From assembly GCA_027924585.1 (NCBI GenBank), contig BSBM01000592.1, forward strand, positions 5,438,001-5,502,000: DNA of 64,000 bases, read 5' to 3'. Shown here in pieces: positions 12,300-23,047 of this stretch. The position numbers and the translations under genes are program-made. This DNA comes from Larix kaempferi. Its lineage: Eukaryota; Streptophyta; Pinopsida; Pinales; Pinaceae. Below the pieces are notes generated by a model. It was not told the DNA's origin, ran no database searches, and saw only the letters and a list, made by a program, of their open reading frames with translations. Position 1 is the stretch's first letter, and each line of letters opens with the position of its first letter.

Positions 12300-13045
12300 G
12301 AATATAGGCCCTTGGCCTCTCATCCACCTATTCTTCTCCCCCACTGTTTTCCATTCGGTGCTGCTACACACCAACTTCACACTCTGCACTCCACACCAAC
12401 ACGTCCACTCCTCCAACCTGCTACATCCACGCCACCCTTCAAATATTTCCTATCTCACTACCTCCCATTTCCACGCCTCCATCGCTCCACTCTCATAGCT
12501 TACTGCCCCTTCTTGCTCGTAACAGACTCGTCCCTCTCCCGCGCAACCTCCTCTCTCCCAGATGCCCCCATCCACCACGCCTTTTCCCATCTCCCCCGCA
12601 CTTGCGTCCAACTCTCCACCCACACTCCTGCCCACACTGGGCTTTGCACCCACACTCTCCCTCCACCATCACAGCTCTTCCCATCCCTTCCATCCTTGCT
12701 CTTCCCCTCGCCTCGCCCTTCGCACCCTTTCGGATCTCATCTGTGCCTCCTCGTTCCACGCCCCTCCCCCTTTCCAGCCCTCCCTCCCCTCGTCACGCCT
12801 CTCTGCCCCTCGCTGCCTATCCCGCGCAGCCCAATCCATGCCTGCATCCACTACTCCACCCTTCCGCCTTCCATTCCTCCCCCGCATTCTCTCGCCTACC
12901 ATAGCTCCTCGTTTTTCCCTTCTGCACTCACCTCCACCTCCACGCAAGCCTGCACATTCTACCAGCCCTTCACTCTACTCCATCGCAACCCATGCCACCA
13001 TCGGCCATCTCCCTCCATTTCCACGTTCCAATCACTTCCACTAGT
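12300..13045 (+). repeat. Pyrimidine-rich, G-poor leader of element C
   Basis: About 750 bp made mostly of C and T, with many CCTCC, CCACC and TTCC strings. Several overlapping frames are open in it (for example 12285-13091, 12562-13044 and their antisense), but this is what a stop-poor C/T composition produces. The peptides are just Pro/Ser/His/Leu-rich, and the longest begins with a non-ATG codon. I treat it as an untranslated leader or packaging region, not as a gene. Confidence 0.6.
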
Positions 13046-13129
13046 AGGGTTTAAAACCCTAAATTTCATCCAAATAAAAAAATTAGGGTGATATTATTAT
13101 ATTTTTAAGTCTTGGTTAGGCATTCCACT

Positions 13130-13220
13130 ACACGACCATCCTAATATATATATATATATTAATAATAATAATATTATTAAATTTTAATAATAATTATTAT
13201 TATCAAAAAAAAAAAATCAA
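13130..13220. repeat. AT microsatellite and A-run
   Basis: TATATA and AATAAT runs followed by a poly(A)-like tract. It separates the leader of element C from its ORF. Confidence 0.7.
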
Positions 13221-13358
13221 TTCTTTTGAAATAAGAATTGTTTGAAGAAACAAAGCAAATTCAAGTCAAAGAAGACATTAAAGACAAAGTCCAAGCAAGA
13301 CTCTTTATTGTCAAAGAAATCAAAGAGGATCATTCCACCATCGAAGAAGACAGAAACC

Positions 13359-14156
13359 ATGGAAGCCGATTTGCGAGAGAAATTAGAAGCCAAGTTAAAG
13401 CGCTATCGAAAAGACAATGAAGAATTACGAGACATTAATACACAATTAGAAGTAAGGATTGAACTACATAAGATACAAGAACGGTTCAATGAACAAACAA
13501 TATCCAACCAGAAAAATCACATAGAAAAATTATGTGCGCAAATCAAGGAATTAAAAGATGAGAGTGATTTCAATCAGAGGTTGAAAAATCAAGATATAAA
13601 GAAGGAAATAAATACTTACAAAGCAGAAATAATACGCTTGAACAAAATCGTTAGCGACAAAGATGAAGAACTAATGCAGTTACGACATAAATTAGAAAGT
13701 CAAGAATCAGAGTTCGGCCAGTGTCGACAACAGATAAAAGTTCTTCAACAACAAAATGACGACTCTAACAAGACACATAAGTCAGAGATCGCGAAGAGTA
13801 ATAAAGCATTATCTAACAATGCTGAAGAAATTTTTAGACTAAGAAATCATAACAAGATACTAGTCACAAAAATTAAGAAGTTGAAAAATAGCCGAAAGAT
13901 AGAACAATCTATGGACGACATTGAAGGGAAACTTCTAGACAAGCAGGAAGAAAATAGTTGTATTAGAAGTCATAATGAAGATCTTAAGAAACAACTTAAG
14001 ACATTTGAAGATGACAGAAAATCGCAAGTCGAATTGATTAAGAAGTTTCAAAATGATAATAGGCAGTTAGAAAACAAGTTGGAAAAGATACAGAACAAAA
14101 ACTTAAATCCTCAAGAGACGAAAATACAACTTCCAACTCAGATCAATGCTCTCTAA
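13359..14156 (+). CDS. Coiled-coil protein of element C
   Basis: I choose the ATG at 13359 because it lies in a favourable AAACCATGG context; the frame is open upstream to 13242 but without an ATG. From there it encodes 265 residues with no internal stop. Composition is rich in Lys, Glu, Gln and Asn with heptad-like spacing of Leu/Ile over nearly the whole length (NEELRDINTQLEVRIELH, RLNKIVSDKDEELMQLRHKL and similar), so a long parallel coiled coil is likely. No zinc knuckle, protease or other catalytic motif is visible and I do not recognise the family. Within an LTR element it could be a highly diverged Gag, a transduced host fragment, or a protein that bundles element RNA. An open frame in such decayed surroundings fits the low LTR divergence. 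Confidence 0.6.
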   Translation: MEADLREKLEAKLKRYRKDNEELRDINTQLEVRIELHKIQERFNEQTISNQKNHIEKLCAQIKELKDESDFNQRLKNQDIKKEINTYKAEIIRLNKIVSDKDEELMQLRHKLESQESEFGQCRQQIKVLQQQNDDSNKTHKSEIAKSNKALSNNAEEIFRLRNHNKILVTKIKKLKNSRKIEQSMDDIEGKLLDKQEENSCIRSHNEDLKKQLKTFEDDRKSQVELIKKFQNDNRQLENKLEKIQNKNLNPQETKIQLPTQINAL

Positions 14157-14158
14157 AG

Positions 14159-14464
14159 GCGACATTCATAAACGAAAATGACATCGTGAAAGTTCCATAT
14201 CGACACCCCAACCATAAAAACCGATATTTGAAAAAGTGGGAAATGTCGAAAGATAATGGTACTAATGTGATCAAATCTCCTGACGACACATCAGTAGGGA
14301 ATCCCATCAGTCCACAACAAATCAATTTGGGATGGATTCATCCGTCGACGTATCGGAAGTTATCCTCTACACTTAGCAGTTCGTATCGACATGTTTCATC
14401 AGCCATGACATCACAAAGAACAATGCGACAAAATTATAAGGCTTTGAGGACAAAGCCTTTCTAA
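14159..14464 (+). CDS. Short basic C-terminal ORF of element C
   Basis: An open frame, shifted relative to the coiled-coil ORF and starting right at its stop, gives about 100 residues (KVPYRHPNHKNRYLKKWEM and so on) ending at 14464 in KALRTKPF. There is no good ATG at its beginning, so it is either translated by frameshifting from the upstream ORF or is the original C-terminus after a one-base change. It is rich in Ser, Thr, Lys and Arg and resembles no family I know. Confidence 0.4.
   Translation, partial: ATFINENDIVKVPYRHPNHKNRYLKKWEMSKDNGTNVIKSPDDTSVGNPISPQQINLGWIHPSTYRKLSSTLSSSYRHVSSAMTSQRTMRQNYKALRTKPF
14438..14459 (+). promoter_or_regulatory. Perfect 9-bp hairpin at the 3' end of element C
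   Basis: AAGGCTTTG at 14438-14446 is followed by loop AGGA and then CAAAGCCTT at 14451-14459. It lies 16 bp before the 3' LTR, inside the last codons of the small ORF. Ty3/gypsy elements often show a comparable 'gaggac' hairpin just before the polypurine tract, which hints at a gypsy ancestor for element C. Confidence 0.6.
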
Positions 14465-14475
14465 GAGAGTGGCAA

Positions 14476-14699
14476 TGCTATGAATATTATATGTATGTTA
14501 ATTAAAGTTATTAATTATTAAGTGAAAGGGTGTAACCCTTCACTATACATGCTCAAGCCTATAAAAGCGGTCCTCATTGTAAATTATTAATCATCTATTA
14601 TCGAATATATTATCTATTTTACTCCATATTTATGGCTTATCGTATATACCATATCTTCTGGTAAAGTTATTTGTGTGAAGCAAATAATTATTTGCGGCA
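14476..14699 (+). repeat. Element C, 3' LTR
   Basis: 224 bp, equal in length to the 5' LTR. I count five substitutions: three within the 20 bp around the TATAAAAGC box, and one each further on in the CATCYATT and CCAKATC strings. Confidence 0.92.
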
Positions 14700-14704
14700 G
14701 CTCA

Positions 14705-16046
14705 CCTGTTGGGCAGTATTGCAAATCAATGATCTGGTCATGCACTAGTCCTATGATGTAGTGCATATGTATCTCAATATGCTTGGTCCTTTGTCTCTGT
14801 ATTGGATCACTTGAGACTCTTATAGCACTCTGGTTGTCACAAAAGATGACAGTAGGAGTACTAAAATCAATCTCAAACTCTGAAAGTATCCCCTGCAACC
14901 ATACACACTGGGTAGCAGCATTCACTGCTCCTCTGTACTCGGCCTATGTTGAAGATAGTGCTATGGCACTCTGTTTCTTGCTAGACCAGCAAACTGAACC
15001 ACCTCCAAGCATGAATACAAATCCATATGTGGATTTCCTATCAAGGCTATCACCAGCCCAATCTAAATTAGTGAATCCCAAAATATCTTGGCTAGAATCT
15101 GTAGCATAGTGAATCCCATCACTCTTGGTGCCCTGCACATAGTGCAAAATTATTTGTGCAACCTTCCAATGGAGCTCATGTGGCTTCTCCATGTATCTTG
15201 ATGCCACACTCACAACATAAGCAAGACCAGGTCAAGTGTGAGTCAAATAAAGCAAGCTGCCAACAAGTTGCCTATATAAGGTGTTGTCAACCAAAGGTGT
15301 AGATTCTGTTTCTTCCATCCTAAATCCTGAAAGGAATGGAGTCTTAGAAGGCTTGCAACCAGCCATCTTTAACTTCTTTAACATATCATATTCATATTTG
15401 GACTTAGATACCTTTGTTCCATTCTCTGTTTGAGAAATCTCAAGTCCCAAAAATTGCTTAAGAATTCCCAAGTCACTCATGGAAAAAGCTTGGTGCAAAA
15501 CGGTCTTCAATGAAGCTATTTGATCAATAGATATACCTGTGATCATAAAATCATCAACATACTACACTATAATCATTATTGAACCATCAATCAGCTTCAT
15601 ATAAGCATTTGGATCAGATTTGCACCGAACATAAGATTGTGACAAGAGAAAATTGTCCATTTTGGCATACCAAGCCCTGGGGCTTGCTTAAGCCCATATA
15701 AGGATTTCTTCAACCTGCACACAAAGTTAGGATCTGATGTATACCCTTTTGTCTGATGCATATAATTCTCCTCTTCAAGATCCCCATGGAGAAATGCACT
15801 TTTCACATCCATCTGGTGCACTTCCCATCGCTTGGATGCCGCAATTGCCAAAACTAGTCTTATCGAATCCCTTTGTGCAACAGGGGAAAAATTTTCATTG
15901 TAGTCAAGGTCTTGGACTTTTGAAAAGCCCTTTTCTACTAGCCTAGCCTTATATTTAACTTCTGTACCATCATCTGCACATTTTTTTTGTAGATCCACTT
16001 GCACCTTACCAATTTTTTGCCTGTGGGTAGCTTGACTAGCTCCCAT
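14705..16046 (-). pseudogene. Element B copia reverse transcriptase and RNase H
   Basis: Minus strand, in order: 16046-15597 carries the start of the RT ([50 protein letters not shown]). The catalytic region near 15550 reads 'YVDDFMI' in a shifted frame with a stop before it. 15546-15232 carries DLGILKQFLGLEI and LVGSLLYLT. 15213-14705 carries RNase H (NLDWAGDSLDRKSTYGFVF, then FCDNQSAIRVSSDP and TKHIEIHMHYI). It is well preserved compared with element A but has several frame changes. Confidence 0.88.
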
Positions 16047-16072
16047 GTTTCATTCTTCTGCAATGACTGAAA

Positions 16073-17334
16073 CTACTTATCCATGGAAACTTGCCATCTT
16101 GGGTCATGTGAATCTTCCTCATATGTCTGAGGATCATAATCTACCATCATAAAACACTTCTTATAAAGACAGGGGTCATTCACATTGAGAGCAGTCTCAA
16201 ATTGTGCTTTAGTCCTCCTTGTGTCCCAAGGATTGCCCACTAGTTCACCTGCTGCTTGCAAAGTCTTAGCAGCCCATTTAGGATTTGTAGGTGAGTTAGA
16301 ATCTGCAATAAAATGGTCCTCATCATCAGAAATATCAGAATCAAAAAATTCAATGGCATCACTTACTTCTTCTTCAGTCAGTGGTGAAGATGGTTCTCCA
16401 ATTTCAACGCTTTGTGAGGGCACCTCCTCAAATTGAACACTCCTTTCTATGAAGGATTTTTGAGTGCTAATGTTCAGAAACTTATACCCTTTAGAGTCCT
16501 CTGAATATCCAATAAATAAAAATGGTTGAATTTGGGGTTGCAAATCCCTCCTCTTCTCAAGTGGAATCCTATCCCAAGCCTTTGAGCCAAAAATCCTGAA
16601 ATGAGAGATATCAGGTTTGTGCCCTGTCCAAGCCTCAAAAGGAGTGATGCCTTTGAGATCTTTGTGTGGCACTCTATTCTGAATGTATGTGGCACAATTT
16701 ATTGCCTCAGCCCATATCTTGGGAGACAATGACTTTGCCTCAAGCATACATGTGGCTATCTCCTTTAGAAACCTGTTTTTCCTCTCAACAACCTCATTCT
16801 GCTGAGGTGTATATGGAACTGTGTGTTGCATCTGAATGCCTGAAGAGGCACAAAATTGATGAAAATATGATTTCACATATTCACCACCATTATCATATCT
16901 GATCATTTTAATATTCCTACCATACTGGTTCTCAACTGAGGCTTTGAATAGCTTGAACAGACCAAAAACTTCAGATTTTAGCTTGATGAAATAAATCCAA
17001 CAATACCTTCTAAAGTCATCTATGAATGTGAGGATGTACTTGGCATGGTTCAAAGACTCATGAGAGAATGGACCTGATAATCAGTGTGAATAAGCTCCAG
17101 TGGTGTAGAGTTTCTCTTAGTGGTGGATCTCCCATACTTATGCTCAGGGTGTTTTCCTAGGATGCAAGATTGATAGACACCTTTGGAAAATCTGATATTG
17201 GGAAACCCTATAACCATCTCTTTCTCATGAAGTTGGGAAAGATATTTATAATTTAGGTGGCCAAAAATTTCATGCCATAATTTGCTTGACTCATTGGCAT
17301 GGGTTAAAAGAGCAGAAGGTGAGGGATTTGGCAC
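16073..17334 (-). pseudogene. Element B copia integrase
   Basis: 17334-17050 reads LWHEIFGHLNYKYLSQL and then CILGKHPEHK, the HHCC zinc-binding part. 17053-16073 is a 326-codon open frame with the core TFIDDFRRYCWIYF, IRYDNGGEYVKSYF and VVERKNRFLKE (D, D and E of the catalytic triad, the first D being in the shifted upstream part), then PFEAWTGHKPDISHFRIFGS and the FIGYSEDSKGYKF motif. The long frame indicates recent activity. Confidence 0.88.
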
Positions 17335-18633
17335 AAAGTGAGAAAACTTGTAGATTCTAGAACAATGATCAACAATACCAAATGCAATAATTTTTCCTGT
17401 TGAAATTTAAGCTATCTCAACATCATTTGGGGTAAAGATTACTCTCTTTGGAATCCCTGTATGGGTCATATGATAGACTGACAATAGGTTTGCGGTAAGT
17501 CCAGGTACATATAATACATTATTAAATGAACCAAACTCGAGATCTATGCTACCTTTGCCTTTGCTAGAAGTTTCAAAATTGTCTCCCAATACAATATTTG
17601 GACCACTGGAAGAGTCAAGTGAAGTGAAAAACTTACTTGTAAACACCATGTGTCTCGAAGCTCCGGAATCAATAATGAATGAGGTAGGTTTGGATGTGCT
17701 TGCCATCAGTGCATGTACTCTCTCTTTGTCATCAAAATTTTGTCCTCCATCCTTCATCCTTGCGCTCTCTGGAACAGGAATGTTGGCTTTCTCCAAGAGT
17801 TGATCCATTTGGTCAATGGTTTTCTTCATGCAAGAGATTTTAGGATGAAATCCCTTGCTGCAATAATTTCACTTTGTCCTCTCATTCTTTTTATTTGGAT
17901 TCCTTTTGAAATTTAAGGAGTCTTCATTAATTTTCTGCTTGTCTTTCCTCTAACCGGTGGGCTTCTTGAAATTGCCCTTCTTCTTCCCTTTCGCACCCTT
18001 TGAATATCCAACATTCAGACAGTGGTCTTTGGATGGATTTTTAATGGCTCCCATCAAGACCAATTTGTCTTGTTCTTGTGTCAAAGACTCCATGAATTAT
18101 GAAACTATCGGGCTCTTCCAATTTTTAAATGCTTTCCGGGTGGAATGGAAAGTCCAGACAAAGATTGAGTAGTCGGGGCCAAGTTTGGAGAGAATGGCCA
18201 AGACTAATTGCTCATCCTTTTTTTCAATACCACATTCCTTCAGCTACAACCCAAGTGATTTGAATTTGGAGAAGAAATCCTATAGGTTATTGAAATTTTG
18301 TGGACTCAATGAGACTAGCTCATTATCCAATTGGTGACCTCTTAATTCATCGGTTTTCCCGAACAATTCTTGAAGTTTCAGCCATACTTCATTGGGAGAA
18401 GTGAGGCCATCAATATGAAATATAAGTTCCCTGTATGTAGTGAGACACAACAACCCATAGTATTCATCTCTTCGATTGTGCCATTTAGATTTCTCTACTG
18501 CTGAGGTTGGCTCAGCTTCAGTTGCCATTGTCATCCTGTAGAGCCCATTGCTCCTCAGTAAGATCTCCATTTGTTGCGCCTTCCAGTCAAATTAATTGAA
18601 TGGAGTGAGGATGATATGCTATGAATGATCCAT
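17335..18633 (-). pseudogene. Element B gag and protease
   Basis: Minus strand: an ATG at 18633 opens gag, but stops follow. FDWKAQQMEILLRSNG near 18590 and then LCLTTYRELIFHIDG-ASPNEVWLKLQELF-type residues mark the capsid (UBN2-like) region. A worn zinc knuckle (YCSKGFHPKISC) lies near 17850. The protease at 17829-17407 has the active-site box FIIDSGASRHM and VLYVPGLTANLLS. Confidence 0.82.
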
Positions 18634-18793
18634 GGCTGCTCTGAAATAACTTATGGATTGATTTTGGTATACTTTTGGATGCTCAAATGCGCCCTGTAGA
18701 GAATAGAATGCACCCGGTGGATTGATCAATGCGCCTTCCTTGAGACTGGTTGGATCCTGCAAGACAATAGAAGGAGAAAGGAAATGCTTGATA

Positions 18794-18805
18794 GCTCTGA
18801 TACCA
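18794..18805 (-). promoter_or_regulatory. Element B primer-binding site (initiator Met tRNA)
   Basis: GCTCTGATACCA on the plus strand, the reverse complement of TGGTATCAGAGC, directly abuts the LTR start at 18806. Confidence 0.9.
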
Positions 18806-19502
18806 TGTGAAATTTAGTTCACACCAAGATCGGATCAAGAAATTATACTCACTCACAGAAGATCTCACACAACTAGTCAAAGACACAAAAATTACTCACA
18901 AAGATACAATTCTGTATTAACTTCTCATGAATAAAATACATCAGACAACCTTTGGAAAATAATAGGCTGTTGTTATATAAAATTACAACAGAGATTCGAA
19001 TGGCTAAATATGCCATTTGGATCATCTCATCATCAGACTTACTAAAAATATGCTCATCCCCCCTAGGTGGCAAGTGTGTCTCCCAAGTCAATCCAAAGGC
19101 TCACGAATTGCTAAATTAGTGACCTCAAGGTGATGTATGATGAAAAAAAATTCCAAATCCCAAATTTGGAAATAAGAAACATCATAGAGGATGTGGGGTG
19201 TAAAAAACAAGTTTCCTAGTTTGACTAGCTTTTGCCCCTAGGGCAAAAAGCAGTAAAAAGCAACAAAAACTCATAAATGCGCCTTTCCTTCCATATCTTA
19301 TCCAGAATATTTTGGAAATGCACCCAAGTGGTCTAGGTAGATTGTGTTCCACAGTTTGGAAGTCTTGTGGTCCCCCCAATGTTTCCTTGTGGTCCACACA
19401 AGACAATTTTCTAGTCTATTACATAGGACATTAACCATAGAAGATTAATTAATGCTCCAATATAATTAAATGGCATAGATAGGAAGATTTAATATTCCAA
19501 CA
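18806..19502 (-). repeat. Element B, right LTR (5' LTR in element sense)
   Basis: 697 bp, near-identical partner of 11005-11702 with scattered substitutions. Confidence 0.92.
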
Positions 19503-19724
19503 GTGTCATGGATCATGGTTTTAATGAAATTTCTAGTAACTTTGTAGAGACATCACTTTCTAACTCCAATCACAACTGCAGAATTCAAGTTTGAATTCTT
19601 AAGCCACAAGAACACTTTGTTGTCCATAAAGATTACTCTGAAACCTTTATCTTCTGGAATTGAAACAAACAAGAGGTTTTCTTCAAACCAGGAACATACA
19701 TAATATCATCAACATGGAGTACAT
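19503..19724 (-). pseudogene. Element A protease-to-integrase linker remnant
   Basis: Between elements B and D the minus strand encodes VLHVDDIMYVPGLKK, a frame shift, then the FMDNKVFLW-type and VIGVRK-like residues that precede gag-pre-integrase in this copia family. It joins in sense to 11004-10974 (TTSPCELWHMRL). This shows that B landed in a formerly continuous gene and that D begins inside the same gene. Confidence 0.75.
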
Positions 19725-21308
19725 TGTTAATATTTGGTTGAGATTTGATCTTTAATTCTTTGATATGCAGAAACTTGAAACAATGAGACCATTCAATCAC
19801 ATGAAATTCATACAACCATAACACAAGATATACCCTGGGGAAAATCCTCAAAATAATGAGAACAAAAACCCTAGAAACTCTTCTCGGTATAATATTATGG
19901 ATAGTAGAGAATGTATTTCTTTTACAACATAGCAGATTGATTTCGGAAGATAAGAGATCACCAAACACTCGTGGTGAAGATACATAAGCAATAGAGAAGA
20001 GAGATCAATTGTATGTGTTTTCCAATGTGCCCAACACAACAATAATAAGCAAGAACAATAACCTGCCCAAAGAGAAGCACCTTGCCTTCAATCGAGAAGA
20101 GAATTCGCTTCACATTGAATTCACTAATCGTGCATAGCATTATTTATACATTATTCTCATGCATCGACTTCTTCTAACTTCATAATGAACTCGCCCTCAG
20201 ACTAGATGTATCAATCTTGCATGAAGAAGTGTGCCCCACTTCTCATGCAGTGCTTTATCTCACTGAACTGTCTCTTAGGATAAACCCACCTCTTAACTGA
20301 AAGCTTTCCCACTTAGTTAGGTGGATAACTTAAGTGTCGCCATGCAAGTGTCACAACTCAAGTGTCGTCTTTTAGTTTAGCATAAGTGTCATCATGCAAG
20401 TGTCACAACTCAAGTGTCGTCTTTTAGTTTAGCATAAGTGTCATCATGCAATAACACTTAATTAACTATATCTTCTTTGTTTTCACTTAGTTAACTCTCT
20501 TTAACTGAATATTTCTTGATAACATCACTATAGTGATCAAATCGAGTTCTCCTTGATTTACTAAAGTGTCATCTTTTAGTTTAACTAAAGTGAAAACACT
20601 TTAGTTAACTAGTCCTTCTTATTTAACACTTAGTTAACTGAAATCATGTTGATTGATTTACTTGTAGTGACCACTATGAGTTCTTTAGTTAACTAAGGCA
20701 TACATTGTGGCTTTAACTGAAGCTTCACAATTCGAGATCACTTAGTCATCTCATGATCAATTCCAATTCTCTTTTTCTCTATGCATTTATCTTTATCTCT
20801 TTATCTTTTACTACATGGTCACTATGTGCTAACTATAATTATCCATCACATTACATTATACTAAGAATAATTATCCGATACTGTGATCATAGTATATTAT
20901 TTCGTACCAAATGATCATATGCTAAAGTAATTCACTTTAGAGGTGATAAATCTCTAAAGGAGACTTAATATCAATCTGGTGATCATAATTAATAGTACAT
21001 CACACAACATTAAATGCTTTTAATAAGTAAAGAATGACCTTTATACGGAAGGTCCACCTCTATACGGGAGGTCCATAACATGGATACCTTCATACATAAG
21101 GTTCATATGACAATCATTACTTGACACACAAGTCTAGAGCCTTGTCCAACAATACTTTACAACATCATTACTTTGATCAATTACCTCTATACGGGAGGAA
21201 TAATCTTTAAACATAAGGCAATCAAAGTGCTCACCTCTATATGGGAGGATCAATCTTGGATGCACAAGATTTATTTGGAGAATGTCTCGTGATGCTATAT
21301 ATTTAACA
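19725..21308 (-). repeat. Element D, left LTR (3' LTR in element sense)
   Basis: 1,584 bp from TGTTAATATT to TTTAACA. It contains a 52-bp tandem duplication at about 20338-20452 (AAGTGTC-CATGCAAGTGTC and GTCTTTTAGTTTAGCAT blocks) and an array of eight short hairpins at 21036-21270. Confidence 0.88.
21036..21270. repeat. Array of short hairpins in the U3 part of the D LTR
   Basis: Eight inverted repeats with 4-6 bp arms: ACCTT/AAGGT (21037-21053), ACCTC/GAGGT (21056-21072), ACCTT/AAGGT (21086-21102), ACTTG/CAAGT (21119-21133), CCTC/GAGG (21184-21198), a worn one near 21204, CCTC/GAGG (21234-21248), ATCTTG/CAAGAT (21253-21270). Loops are mostly TATACGG or a variant. Arm sequences change but pairing is kept. 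Confidence 0.75.
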
Positions 21309-21325
21309 CTCCCTCTCAGTGAGGG
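21309..21325 (-). promoter_or_regulatory. Element D polypurine tract
   Basis: CTCCCTCTC beside the LTR end, purine-rich on the minus strand, like the tract of element A. Confidence 0.7.
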
Positions 21326-22808
21326 AGGCATTCTTTGCAATACCAAGCTTGTCTCAGAAGTACCTGAACTTCATCATTGATAGAGGATTTGTTAACACAT
21401 TTGCAATCTGTTCATCAATAGAAATATACTGAAGTTTCATTGTACCTTTCTGGACCATGTCTCAGATGAAGTGATACTTCATTTCAATGTTCTTCAACTT
21501 TTCATGAAAAACTAGGTTTTCGGAAAGCTTGAGGCAATTATGATTGCCGCACCTAATAACTGCAGGCTCAAGCTTTTCACCGAACAACCCTGCAAGTAGC
21601 TTTCCAAGCCACATTGCTTCTTGGCAAGAAACACTAGCAGCTATGTATTATGCTTTTGTAGTGCTCTGGGATACAAAGCCCTGATTCCTACTGGAAAAAC
21701 ATATCATAGTTGATCCTAGGTTATAATAGCATCAGTATGTACTCTTACGGTCCACAACGCTTCAGAATCCCCAATTTAAGTCTGTATAACCAAGTAACAT
21801 GACTCCTCCATTGGAGGCATATCTAATTCCATATGAAATTATACCTTGAACGTACCTAAGCACATGCTTAGCAACTATCCAGTGTCTATGTATTGGATTA
21901 GACATAAATTGACTCAAAATGCTCACGACATAACATACATCAGGCCTCGAAAGTATCAAGTACATAAGAAAGCCTATAAGATGTCTATACAAAGTGGGAT
22001 CTACTGGATCTGATCCAGATCCTGACTCATGAAGTTTCCTCAAATTGGAAACCATCGGTGTAGTCGTGGATTTGAAATCTATCATGCCAAAATTGCGCAA
22101 TATATCTACAGTGTACTTCCCTTGACATAGAAAAAATTCATCTTTTCTTTGCCAGATATCAAGGCCAAGAAAGTAGTGCATCAGACCTAAGTCTTTCATC
22201 TCAAACTATGAGGTGATCTCCCTCTTGCACCAAGCAATTAGATGTTCCTCTCCATTGAGAAACAAATCATCAACATACAAGACCAATATCAATGATTGGA
22301 TCTTCACTACTTTGAAGTACAAATTTGGATCAGCTTCACTCTTACAGAAACTTAGTTTATGAAGGTATCTATCAATTCTGGAGTAACAAACTGTAGTAGC
22401 TTTCTTAAGCCCATATTGAGATTTCTTTAGCTTGCAAACATGGGAATCCTTCCCATGCACCACAAATCCTTTAGGATTCTAAATATAAACCTCTTCCTCA
22501 ACCTCACCATTGAGGAATGTTGTCTTCACATCCATCTAGTGAAGTTTCCATCCTAGAACAGATGCAACTGCAATCATTGCTTGGATCGTGGTGTACCTTG
22601 CCACAGGGGAAAATTTCTCATCATAATCGATGCCTTCTTTATGAGAGAAACCTCCGTCAATGAATCTAGGTTTATACTTCTCAATGCTAACATATGCAGC
22701 ATGATTTATCGTATATAGCCATCTGGAAGTCACAATGGACTTCCCATCAGGTTTGGGAACAACCTCCCAAACATCATTCTTCATTATAGAGTTGTACTCT
22801 TCTGACAT
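21318..22808 (-). pseudogene. Element D copia reverse transcriptase and RNase H
   Basis: 22808-22536: start of RT (WLYTINHAAYVSIEKYKPRF, DYDEKFSPVARYTTI). 22463-22206: KLKKSQYGLKKA, then the catalytic LYVDDLFL. 22199-21762: KDLGLMHYFLGLDIWQ, GFLMYLILSRPDVCY and the beginning of RNase H (LLGYTDLNWG). The rest down to 21318 is a broken RNase H. Three or more frame breaks. Confidence 0.85.
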
Positions 22809-23047
22809 TGCATCTTTCCAAACTTGTTGCTTTGCAACTTATTCATATGAGGATGGTTAGGAATCACTAATGTCACTCATTAGTGCAACATAGCCTGAAT
22901 ATCTGTTAGGTTGCTTGCGCTCTCTAGATGAGCCTATTGGTGCTCCATGTGTCTTTGCATTTTGAAAGATATCTCGGCACCAAGTAGATCTTTTAGTGGG
23001 AGGCTCTTTAGGTGACCTCTTAATCTGTTCTACTGGTTCTTCAGGAG

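Larger units (their letters stand above)
11988..14699 (+). mobile_element. Small non-autonomous LTR element C carrying a coiled-coil ORF
   Basis: Two 224-bp LTRs (11988-12211, 14476-14699) differ at five positions by my count. The 5-bp flanks are GCTCA on both sides (11983-11987 and 14700-14704), a perfect TSD. TGGTATCAGAGC at 12214-12225 is an initiator-Met primer-binding site and a purine-rich stretch precedes 14476, so it is plus-strand. The 2.3-kb interior has no protease, reverse transcriptase or integrase. It holds a pyrimidine-rich leader, a coiled-coil ORF and a short basic ORF. The LTRs are of TRIM size, but the interior is larger than in TRIMs, so it must have moved with enzymes supplied by another element. 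Confidence 0.92.
11005..19502 (-). mobile_element. Ty1/copia LTR retrotransposon B, nested in A
   Basis: LTRs of 698 and 697 bp (11005-11702, 18806-19502) start TGTGAAATTTAGTTCACA and end CCAACA on the plus strand. An initiator-Met primer-binding site lies at 18794-18805 and a polypurine tract at 11703-11712, so the element is minus-strand. Flanks are GTTTC (11000-11004) and GTGTC (19503-19507), a 5-bp TSD with one mismatch. The insertion interrupts integrase of element A, whose coding sense resumes at 19503. Element C sits within its RNase H. Confidence 0.92.

Noticed and set aside
12285-13091. Long proline/serine-rich ORF and its antisense glycine/arginine-rich ORFs
   Set aside because: All six frames are unusually open because the DNA is C/T-rich; the plus-strand ORF has no ATG at its start and no domain.
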